From Ruminococcaceae bacterium UBA2854 (GTDB lineage: Bacteria > Bacillota > Clostridia > Oscillospirales > Acutalibacteraceae): DNA of 52,453 nt. The translations under genes and the position numbers were made by a program. Shown piece after piece: positions 33,331 through 39,699 of the stretch. Position 1 is the stretch's first letter, and every line of letters starts with the position of its first letter. Below the pieces are notes generated by a model. It saw only the letters and a program-made list of their open reading frames with translations, did not search any database and was not told the origin of the DNA. The stretch covers positions 1 through 52,453 of the forward strand of contig DEFK01000027.1 of assembly GCA_002350765.1 (NCBI GenBank), in the 5' to 3' direction.

Positions 33331-34113
33331 TTAAAAATATGTGTTGAAAAGGTCGAGCCTCTCCATCGTTAAAATCCCGAACCGCTCCTGTATCTTTGAA
33401 GTCTGAGAGCTGTTGTATATTATTGACGAGGACGCTTCGGCGTCTTTTGTAAGGTCAAGCGCCGAGATTGTCCCGATTTGTATAATAACAGCCGCGATTA
33501 TAAGAATAAGCTTCGCGGGAATACGCAGTTTTCTGAATCCGAAAACCCTATGTCCGAATAAAAGGTTAAGCAGAAACGGCGCTGTAAGCGCGATAACGTA
33601 GAAAGCGTTGCCTGATATAGCCGCTACGAACTGTTCGGGAGAAAATGGCCTCGCCGATGAGAACGATAGAAAAGCGCCGAATGTACTAAAATAACAAAGC
33701 TGTGTAATATAAAAACAAGTTAGTGTAAAAGCGAAAATATTGCACAGTATTCGGTTGAATAATTCTCCGAAAAAAGTACATAAAAGGGTTAATACCGTAG
33801 CTATCGGAATTGTAAAGCCGAGTAAATATAAAAAGCTTATCGCATTAAAGCTTTCTCCGCAAGCCATTCGTAAAATAAGCTCGAGCCATAGTATAAGTAT
33901 CGGAAAAAATACTACGGTAAGAAAGTTATTACCTGTGGTACGTTTTACTTTTACGGGCTTGTCCGCTAAGCCGAAGCCGTCGCCGTAATCGCTTCCCGCT
34001 CTTAAAACAGGTTCGGGGTGGGGTAGGGGTTGTTTGTTTTTAACGGGCTCTGTTTTTCCCGAAAAAACATCGTAATCGGGGAATTGCTCAAATAAGTCGT
34101 TAACGCTCGCCAT
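33331..34113 (-). CDS. LTA-synthase-like membrane domain only (truncated)
   Basis: 260 residues. A cytoplasmic N-terminus (about 1-62, with MASVNDLFEQFPDYDVFSGK) is followed by five membrane helices (about 63-84, 92-116, 124-152, 170-188, 200-220). The extracellular linker TSKIQERFGILTMERLDLFNTYF resembles the start of the region joining membrane and sulfatase-like domains in clostridial LTA synthases. The whole catalytic domain is missing: the frame stops and the next gene is 57 bp downstream. It is either a decayed LTA synthase (pseudogene by deletion) or a membrane-only variant. The low similarity outside the linker keeps confidence moderate. Confidence 0.65.
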   Translation of the reverse strand: MASVNDLFEQFPDYDVFSGKTEPVKNKQPLPHPEPVLRAGSDYGDGFGLADKPVKVKRTTGNNFLTVVFFPILILWLELILRMACGESFNAISFLYLLGFTIPIATVLTLLCTFFGELFNRILCNIFAFTLTCFYITQLCYFSTFGAFLSFSSARPFSPEQFVAAISGNAFYVIALTAPFLLNLLFGHRVFGFRKLRIPAKLILIIAAVIIQIGTISALDLTKDAEASSSIIYNSSQTSKIQERFGILTMERLDLFNTYF

Positions 34114-34220
34114 AGCTGCCTTTCTCTATACATTAATTACTCTTTATAATTCTAATACACAATTATAATATTATCAAGTATAGTTACACGATTGTATTCT
34201 TTATCGCGTTTTTGTGTAAA

Positions 34221-34248
34221 AAGCCGATTCGGATTTACGAATCGGCTT
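34221..34248 (-). terminator. Terminator of ECF sigma/anti-sigma operon
   Basis: AAGCCGATTCG pairs with CGAATCGGCTT; T-rich on the minus strand (TTTTTACAC). Confidence 0.85.
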
Positions 34249-34253
34249 AGTTA

Positions 34254-35348
34254 CTAGTTTTCTATTTCCGCGCTGTCCTCGTCGTCAACGGCGGTAGCTT
34301 CCTGAGTTTCCTCAATCGCCTCTTCATCCTCGTCGTCTTCCTCCTCGAAGAGTCCGAAATTATACGGTACGTTGCTGTCGGAATGAACTGCTTCGAAAAT
34401 ATCGTCCATTTCAACTATTTCGTTTTCGACCGCTTCTTCGAGGGTGTAAAGCTTGTCGCCTGAGAGTACATATAAGCCGAGGTCGTACGGAGATTGAACC
34501 TTGTCGAGATAGAATGTATAACCGTCTACGACTTTCTTATCGCTCTTATCCGTGTAATCGGAAGCGATATTAAAGTACAGTTCGTAATTATCCTTTGCGC
34601 TGATTTTCGCGATTGTAAGTATATCTCTGCCATTGAAGTAATCTGTAAACAGGGCGGAGGTCGAGTTGTTTATTCTTACCTCGATACCGAGGTCTTTTTT
34701 GTCGTAATCGCTGATTACGGAAACCGCGTCCGAGAAATCGTCGAAAAGTCCGTTCTCGTAAGCGTAGGAAAGCGTATAGCTTTTCTTTTTATCGCATACA
34801 TAAAGTCCGAGGCCGTACGGCGACTGCTGTTTTTCGGTATGGAAGGTGTAGTTGCCCATAATGTAGTCGCAGCTGTAGCTTGCGGTATTATTATTGCCCG
34901 CGTATACGATACGGTACCCGTCAACCTTTCCGAGGTAATAAAGCCACGTCGCGTCAAAACCGTTTTTGTTAAGCTGCTTTACGTATCTTTCGTTTTTAGC
35001 CTTCTGGCTTTCCTTAGAGCTTGAAGCGCTTCTGGTTTTAGCCTTTTTCTTCGGCTCGGCCGCCTTTGTCGGTTTAGTAGCGGGCTGAGTAGCCGTAACA
35101 GGCTGAGTAACCTTTTCCTCGGGCTTATTCAGAATAGAGAATACGCCGTTCGGGTTCGCGAGAGCCGCTATTGTTCCCACGGTAGCCAAAGCTACAACCG
35201 CCGCAACGGCGATTAATTTCGACGGCTTTATGGTTAAAATCTTAGGCTTTTGTTTTTGGGGAGATTGATTTAAGATGTTCTGTCGGATTTGTTCTAAATC
35301 AGGCATCTGTTTATCAGCGACAGATTTTAGTAAATCTTTTTCTTTCAT
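34254..35348 (-). CDS. Probable anti-sigma factor with extracellular repeat domain
   Basis: 364 residues. A short cytoplasmic N-terminus (1-45) is followed by one membrane helix (about 47-66), a Thr/Lys/Pro-rich linker, and an outside region with two copies of a repeat. The repeats read YTFHTEKQQSPYGLGLYVCD near 165 and YTFYLDKVQSPYDLGLYVLS near 275, each followed by KxYTLxxAxEN. The C-terminus is a run of acidic residues. Its start overlaps the stop of the ECF sigma gene by 4 bp, the standard sigma/anti-sigma arrangement. The outer repeats could be the sensor. No zinc anti-sigma motif is visible, so the role is inferred from position and topology. Confidence 0.8.
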   Translation of the reverse strand: MKEKDLLKSVADKQMPDLEQIRQNILNQSPQKQKPKILTIKPSKLIAVAAVVALATVGTIAALANPNGVFSILNKPEEKVTQPVTATQPATKPTKAAEPKKKAKTRSASSSKESQKAKNERYVKQLNKNGFDATWLYYLGKVDGYRIVYAGNNNTASYSCDYIMGNYTFHTEKQQSPYGLGLYVCDKKKSYTLSYAYENGLFDDFSDAVSVISDYDKKDLGIEVRINNSTSALFTDYFNGRDILTIAKISAKDNYELYFNIASDYTDKSDKKVVDGYTFYLDKVQSPYDLGLYVLSGDKLYTLEEAVENEIVEMDDIFEAVHSDSNVPYNFGLFEEEDDEDEEAIEETQEATAVDDEDSAEIEN

Positions 35349-35905
35349 ATATTATCACCCTTTTCTTTGTAAAATTGTCGGATTTCGCCTATAGTACGGT
35401 AAAGCTTGTTTTTGATATACGAGTCGTTAAGCTCCATAAGCTCGGCGATTTCTTTTATCGAAAGGTCGAGCGAGAATCTTAGGAAGAATATTCTCTGTAT
35501 TTCCTGAGATTTCTTCTTAAGATATTTATGTATTTCCTCGACAAGCTCGTTTGTGCAAATACTATCTTCGATATCCATATCATCGGGCTGTAAATCGAGA
35601 TTGACCTCGCCGTTGTCGTTGGTTAAAACCGTCAGCGACAAATCGGCTTTGGATTTCTCTAAGTTATTATAATGTTTATATATCTTTCTTTTCGCGATAT
35701 TTATAACGAATGCCTCGTCGTTGTCAATAGAATCCGACCCCTTTTCGCAGAGCGTGGAGTAAACCTCCATATACGTTTCCTGCAAAATATCTCCGACGTC
35801 CTCCATATTACCGCATTTAGCGGAGATATACGCAAGAGCCGCCTGAGTTGTTGAATCATAAATTTTATTGAAAACGGCTGTGGCATCATCGCCACGTTTA
35901 CCCAT
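35345..35905 (-). CDS. ECF-type RNA polymerase sigma factor
   Basis: 186 residues from ATG 35905, with AGGAG 8 nt upstream; an ATG two codons earlier is also possible. Region 2 is seen in CGNMEDVGDILQETYMEVYSTL with NIAKRKIYKHYNN (about 35-75), region 4 in FFLRFSLDLSIKEIAELMELNDSYIKNKLYR (about 138-168). The sigma gene's own leader has TGAAAC and ACACTACTATAGTG boxes 17 bp apart, repeated before the LRR gene at 42167, which makes autoregulation and LRR control likely. Confidence 0.93.
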   Translation of the reverse strand: MGKRGDDATAVFNKIYDSTTQAALAYISAKCGNMEDVGDILQETYMEVYSTLCEKGSDSIDNDEAFVINIAKRKIYKHYNNLEKSKADLSLTVLTNDNGEVNLDLQPDDMDIEDSICTNELVEEIHKYLKKKSQEIQRIFFLRFSLDLSIKEIAELMELNDSYIKNKLYRTIGEIRQFYKEKGDNI

Positions 35906-35918
35906 TTTCATCTCTCCT

Positions 35919-35955
35919 CACTATAGTAGTGTTGAAAACACTGAAAAAAGTTTCA
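35919..35955 (-). promoter_or_regulatory. Predicted autoregulated ECF promoter
   Basis: Minus strand TGAAAC followed by TTTTTT (TGAAAC at 35950-35955), 17 bp, ACACTACTATAGTG (35919-35932), then GAGGAGAG and the sigma gene. The same boxes with the same 17-bp spacing occur at 42049-42085. TGAAAC matches the general -35 type of many ECF factors. Confidence 0.75.
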
Positions 35956-36088
35956 AAAAATTAAAAAAATTTTTAAAATGTCGGTAATTTGTCACATTAT
36001 TTTGAAACTAACCCGTATAAACGCTTATTTTGGGCTGTAAGTCAATATATTTTACCACTGTAAAAGCTAAATATCAACCCCTAAAAAA

Positions 36089-36121
36089 CACCCCTCCGTT
36101 CAACGTGTGAACAAAGGGGTG
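36089..36121 (-). terminator. Terminator of XRE/zinc-ribbon regulator
   Basis: CACCCCT with an inner GTTC/GAAC stem and closing AGGGGTG, followed on the minus strand by TTTTTTAG. Confidence 0.8.
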
Positions 36122-36134
36122 ATAAATTCATAGT

Positions 36135-36899
36135 TTATCTCTTTTTATAAAGTACGAGCTCGGGATTCTTTCCCTCAGCCTCATAGGTGGATATAAGGAT
36201 AAAGTCCGTACCCGCGAGAATTCCGAAACAGCGTTCTCCGCCGAACTCGCTCTCGAGCTGATTGCCGAGATAGGTTGTTTCGTCGTTTAGGAATTTTACT
36301 TCCTTTCCGCTCGGCAGAGGATAGGCTAGGTTAACATAGCTTCCTACAAGAGCGTTTAGTTTATCAACTTTCGGCATACCCTCGATATGAAGCTCGTTTA
36401 TTTCTTCAATGAGTTGTTTTTTAAATGCCTCGAACTCACCGTCATCGCTGAGCTGTTCGTATCTTTGCCAGTAGTCGAGCTTCGGGAGATTGTCCTTCAT
36501 AAAGGCGCGCGCCTGTTCTTCGGTAAATCCCTCTTTAATCATATGCGGAATACAAACGTCAATCAGCTCGTCCATATCGCTGTATGTGTATGTTCCGTCG
36601 GCGTAGCACCATTTGCAATATTCCTCGTTGAGAGCGCCATCCTTTTCTTTACTGATTATGCTATCCTCGAGCGGCATTCCGCAGCACTGACAGATAAGCT
36701 GCCGAGGCGCTCCGAGCAGGGTGTTGATTGAAACGTTAAACAGCTTCGAAAGCAGCTTTAATGTATCGGTATTCGGTACAGTGTCGCCGTTTTCCCAGCG
36801 CGATACCGCCTGGCGTGTTACGAAAACCTTTTCGGCGAGCTCGTCCTGTGATAAACCGTTCGTTGTCCTTAGTTCGTAGATTATATCTTTAGTGTCCAT
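36135..36899 (-). CDS. XRE-family regulator with zinc-ribbon domain
   Basis: 254 residues. An N-terminal HTH of the XRE class (LRTTNGLSQDELAEKVFVTRQAVSRWENGDTVPN, about 10-45) is joined to a putative zinc ribbon (ICQCCGMPLED...EYCKWCYADG, about 69-100; four Cys) and a helical segment (DMDELIDVCIPHMIKEGFTEEQARAFM), a known combination in Clostridia. The C-terminal 75 residues (LPSGKEVKFLNDETTYLG...) form an unrecognised domain. Single gene; its targets are unknown. Confidence 0.88.
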   Translation of the reverse strand: MDTKDIIYELRTTNGLSQDELAEKVFVTRQAVSRWENGDTVPNTDTLKLLSKLFNVSINTLLGAPRQLICQCCGMPLEDSIISKEKDGALNEEYCKWCYADGTYTYSDMDELIDVCIPHMIKEGFTEEQARAFMKDNLPKLDYWQRYEQLSDDGEFEAFKKQLIEEINELHIEGMPKVDKLNALVGSYVNLAYPLPSGKEVKFLNDETTYLGNQLESEFGGERCFGILAGTDFILISTYEAEGKNPELVLYKKR

Positions 36900-37087
36900 A
36901 TTAACGCCTCCTTAAATATATAATAGTATTAATGATTATAAAAATCAAGCAACTTTCTGTTGCGGCAGCGTTGCTTTATCTCGGTGACCGTACATATGTG
37001 GGTTTATCTATAAATACGCTAAATTATTCAAGCTCTAAGTATGCGAAAGAAAAATCTTTTTGAAGTAAGTAAGCGTTTTAATCACAA

Positions 37088-37135
37088 ACGCAAAAATTGC
37101 GTAATAACATTTTAAAAAACACGCAATTTTTGCGT
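37088..37135. promoter_or_regulatory. Paired operators of the HEPN-MNT operon
   Basis: ACGCAA-AAA-TTGCGT (37088-37102) and its exact reverse complement ACGCAA-TTT-TTGCGT (37121-37135); centres are 33 bp apart, about three helical turns. A third half-site TTGCGT (37143-37148) falls on the likely -35 box. This fits binding by the XRE domain of the first gene. Confidence 0.75.
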
Positions 37136-37142
37136 ATTTATC

Positions 37143-37171
37143 TTGCGTATATCTTCTTTTTGTGGTAATAT
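37143..37171 (+). promoter_or_regulatory. Promoter of HEPN-MNT operon
   Basis: TTGCGT (37143-37148), 17 bp, TAATAT (37166-37171), overlapping the third TTGCGT operator half-site. Confidence 0.6.
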
Positions 37172-37192
37172 ACTATTATAGAAGGTGATAGA

Positions 37193-37663
37193 ATGACGCT
37201 TAAAGAATTACGAAAGCAAAAGGGTTTGACACAGGCTAAATGTGCCTCGTACCTCGGAGTGCCGCTTCGTACTTATCAAAATTACGAAACGGACAATAGA
37301 AAAGCCGATTCAATAAAATATGAATATATGATGCAAAAGCTGGAGCAATACGGATTTGTGGACGAGGAGCACGGCATTCTCGGTATTAAGGTTATCAAAG
37401 AAGTCTGTTCTGAAGTTTTTGCTGATTATAATGTTGAATATTGCTTTCTTTTCGGCTCATACGCAAAAGGAAAGGCTAACGAAAAAAGTGATGTTGATTT
37501 ATTAATATCAACATCAGCTAAAGGTATGCGCTTTTATGATTTAGTTGAAACTTTGCGGGAAAAGCTTAAGAAAAAGGTTGATGTTTTAAACAGGGAGCAA
37601 CTAAACAACAACGAAGCGTTACTGGATGAAATATTAAAAGACGGAGTAAAAATATATGGATAA
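37193..37663 (+). CDS. MNT-type antitoxin nucleotidyltransferase fused to XRE helix-turn-helix
   Basis: 156 residues. N-terminal XRE HTH (LRKQKGLTQAKCASYLGVPLRTYQNYETDNRKAD, about 5-40) joined to a minimal nucleotidyltransferase domain with FGSYAKGKANEKSDVDLLIST (about 85-105): the GSxxxG...SDxDL signature with the two catalytic Asp residues. In known pairs the MNT protein AMPylates a Tyr of its HEPN partner and so neutralises it. The HEPN gene overlaps it by 8 bp. The built-in HTH plus palindromes upstream indicate autorepression, so one protein covers both antitoxin and repressor roles (inference). Confidence 0.9.
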   Translation: MTLKELRKQKGLTQAKCASYLGVPLRTYQNYETDNRKADSIKYEYMMQKLEQYGFVDEEHGILGIKVIKEVCSEVFADYNVEYCFLFGSYAKGKANEKSDVDLLISTSAKGMRFYDLVETLREKLKKKVDVLNREQLNNNEALLDEILKDGVKIYG

Positions 37664-37991
37664 TGTAAAAAACGACAGTTATTATCTTAATAACATAATT
37701 ACTGACCTGTCCTTTGTTTTGGCACATACGAAAGGTATGTCGAGCGAAGATTTTGAAAGCAATGAGCTGTTGCTAGATTCTGTAATGTTCAGACTAATAC
37801 AGATTTCAGAGAACTCTGACAGGCTAACTCCTGAATTTAAAGAAGTACATTCCGATATACCATGGCACGCTATGCGAGGGTTGCGTAATAGGATTGTACA
37901 TGATTACGGTAAAGTGGATATGAGCATCATATATGATACAGTTATTAATGATTTGCCCGAGCTTCTCCGTGATATTGAAAACATTATATAA
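37656..37991 (+). CDS. HEPN-domain toxin (HepT-like)
   Basis: 111 residues, DUF86/HepT-like helical protein. It contains RNRIVHDYGKVD near 87-98: the R-x4-H ribonuclease motif followed by the Tyr that MNT antitoxins modify. In HepT-MntA systems the toxin cuts RNA unless AMPylated. Start ATG lies inside the end of the MNT gene (8-bp overlap), guaranteeing coupled translation. Helices HxxLIxISENSDRL match the family. Confidence 0.9.
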   Translation: MDNVKNDSYYLNNIITDLSFVLAHTKGMSSEDFESNELLLDSVMFRLIQISENSDRLTPEFKEVHSDIPWHAMRGLRNRIVHDYGKVDMSIIYDTVINDLPELLRDIENII

Positions 37992-38008
37992 ATCATAATA
38001 TAAACTGG

Positions 38009-38032
38009 AAAACAGTCAACCGGACTGTTTTC
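38009..38032 (+). terminator. HEPN-MNT operon terminator
   Basis: AAAACAGTC pairs with GACTGTTTT, 17 bp after the HEPN stop codon. Positions 38033-38108 hold a CCCCCTAATAGGGGG palindrome but no gene. Confidence 0.75.
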
Positions 38033-38108
38033 TTATTCGCCCTTTCAAGTTTCTGCCCCCTAATAGGGGGATTGAGGGGGTATGGGCGACTGCCGTACCC
38101 GATCACAG

Positions 38109-38145
38109 CAAAAAATCAGCCACTCCAATGGAGTGACTGATTTTT
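38109..38145 (-). terminator. tRNA operon terminator
   Basis: AATCAGTCACTCC pairs with GGAGTGGCTGATT on the minus strand, followed by TTTTTTG, right after the tRNA-Leu CCA end. Confidence 0.85.
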
Positions 38146-38232
38146 GGTGCTGGTGATCGGACTTGAACCGATACGGATTATTAGTCCGAGGGATTTTAAG
38201 TCCCTTGTGTCTGCCTATTCCACCACACCAGC
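38145..38232 (-). tRNA. tRNA-Leu (TAA)
   Basis: Cloverleaf with acceptor GCTGGTG/CACCAGC, long variable arm typical of tRNA-Leu, anticodon loop CTTAAAA giving TAA, T-loop GTTCAAG and an encoded CCA. Last gene of a three-tRNA transcript. Confidence 0.93.
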
Positions 38233-38270
38233 TAATAAGACGGGTAACATAATAGAATTATGTTACCCTT

Positions 38271-38345
38271 TGGTGACCCGGACGAGAATCGAACTCGTGT
38301 TACCGCCGTGAAAGGGCGGTGTCTTGACCGCTTGACCACCGGGCC
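38271..38345 (-). tRNA. tRNA-Glu (TTC)
   Basis: Acceptor GGCCCGG/CCGGGTC, D-arm TGGTCAAGCGG, anticodon loop CTTTCAC (TTC), T-loop GTTCGAT, encoded CCA. Middle gene of the tRNA unit. Confidence 0.95.
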
Positions 38346-38348
38346 ATA

Positions 38349-38425
38349 TGGTAGCGGAAATAGGACTTGAACCTACGACACTTCGGGTATGAACCGAATG
38401 CTCTAGCCAGCTGAGCTATTCCGCC
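38349..38425 (-). tRNA. tRNA-Met (CAT)
   Basis: Acceptor GGCGGAA with TTCCGCT, anticodon loop GTTCATA (CAT) on a TTCGG/CCGAA stem, T-loop GTTCAAG, encoded CCA. The D-arm and G1 pairing indicate the elongator type; a tRNA-Ile with modified CAT is less likely. Confidence 0.93.
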
Positions 38426-38457
38426 ATATTTACCGACATATAAAGTCAGCATTAGTT

Positions 38458-38486
38458 ATTCTATAATAAAACCCCCGATTTGTCAA
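38458..38486 (-). promoter_or_regulatory. tRNA operon promoter
   Basis: Minus strand TTGACA (38481-38486), 17 bp, TAGAAT (38458-38463), 33 bp before tRNA-Met. Confidence 0.88.
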
Positions 38487-38622
38487 TACTTTTCGGAAAA
38501 TATTTCGCTTTTTTCGCCGATATATTTATCGCCGTTCCTTTTCCCGAGAAATTAAATACCATTAATGATGTTGTGATTACGCTACTAACATATATAATAT
38601 AAATTTCAACGCCGTCCCTCTA

Positions 38623-38651
38623 TTGACTTTCGCAGGGTTAAATTATATAAT
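38623..38651 (+). promoter_or_regulatory. Promoter of lipoprotein gene
   Basis: TTGACT (38623-38628), 17 bp, TATAAT (38646-38651), about 34 bp before the ATG. Confidence 0.8.
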
Positions 38652-38684
38652 ATGTAAAAACTGATTTTAAGGTAGTGAGAAATT

Positions 38685-39512
38685 ATGAAAACAAAAGCTT
38701 CTGTTATCCTTGCGGCATTATCGGTATTATTATCCGTCACCGTGTTTTCGGGATGTGTTAAATCTGAGGACGCGGTCGGCACAGCGATGAATATTCCTAT
38801 AAAAACAGGCTACGGAATGTACGAAAGCTTAGCGAGCGATTTAAACGCAAAAGCCGATAAGTATAAAAAAGAACTTGAAAGTAAGCTTAAAAAGAGCTCG
38901 GAGAAAAAGAGTATAGTAAAAAGAGAAATGTCCGAGAATTTCTACGGCTTATTATACGATTTCGATAACAACGGCACAAAGGAGCTTCTTACTTATTCGT
39001 ATAACAATAAAACCGAAGATCCCGAAAATCTCTACAGCATATATACGATAAAGAATAATCAGCTTAAAACCGTAGTTAAGAATAGAAAGAACTATATCTC
39101 TTATGTCGGTAACGAAAGAGGCTGTGTAGGTATAGCCTCTAAAAACGGCAAGAATTATCTTTTCGAAGTTAAGTCTAACGCGCCGACAGATTTCAGCGAG
39201 GTAAGAAGAACCTATAACTATACTGTTTATAATATAACAAACAGCGGGCTTAAAAAGCTAAATACCGCTAAGTGGGTTGAGGTAAACTCCGCTATCGGTA
39301 AAAAGTATCACAAGGAATATCCCAAAGCGTATACAAAAAGCCAGTATAAGATTGACGGCAAAAAGGTTGATAAAACGAAGTTTATGAATTTTATAAACTC
39401 ATTCAAGCTTAAGAATCTTAAAAAGGAGAAGGCGGTTGAGAAGGACGGATATTATATTACATCCTCCGCGTCAGCTCCCGATAAGCTGTTGAAACAGGTT
39501 AAAAAATTATAA
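38685..39512 (+). CDS. Unknown lipoprotein
   Basis: 275 residues. Signal with lipobox VFSGC (Cys24), then a Lys-rich helical stretch (about 50-85) and a domain with LYDFDNNGTKELLTYSYNN (about 90-110), which resembles the calcium-type D-x-D-x-D/NG loop found in many clostridial extracellular proteins. Remaining sequence is beta-rich with many Asn/Lys. No enzymatic motif is seen. Own promoter and terminator; it faces a large secreted protein gene, which may be coincidental. Confidence 0.8.
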   Translation: MKTKASVILAALSVLLSVTVFSGCVKSEDAVGTAMNIPIKTGYGMYESLASDLNAKADKYKKELESKLKKSSEKKSIVKREMSENFYGLLYDFDNNGTKELLTYSYNNKTEDPENLYSIYTIKNNQLKTVVKNRKNYISYVGNERGCVGIASKNGKNYLFEVKSNAPTDFSEVRRTYNYTVYNITNSGLKKLNTAKWVEVNSAIGKKYHKEYPKAYTKSQYKIDGKKVDKTKFMNFINSFKLKNLKKEKAVEKDGYYITSSASAPDKLLKQVKKL

Positions 39513-39518
39513 GGAGTT

Positions 39519-39547
39519 AAAGACTGTCGATTACGGCAGTCTTTTTC
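39519..39547 (+). terminator. Lipoprotein gene terminator
   Basis: AAAGACTG..CAGTCTTT hairpin with TTTTTC following. Confidence 0.85.
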
Positions 39548-39554
39548 GTTAACC

Positions 39555-39584
39555 TGCACAAATTCATAATGTGATATTTGTGCA
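39555..39584. promoter_or_regulatory. 30-bp inverted repeat, copy 1
   Basis: TGCACAAAT (39555-39563) and ATTTGTGCA (39576-39584) around a 12-bp centre, 115 bp before the secreted-protein gene. The same 30 bp, with a single base change, occur at 41976-42005. Likely operator of one shared regulator. Confidence 0.75.
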
Positions 39585-39699
39585 TATAGCGGAATTTGAA
39601 AAAAAGTTATGGATTCAGGTATAGAAAACCCGACTTATAACGTCTATAATAATAGAGGGAATTTATTAAACCCTTAGTTGAATACAAGGAGAGATTAAT

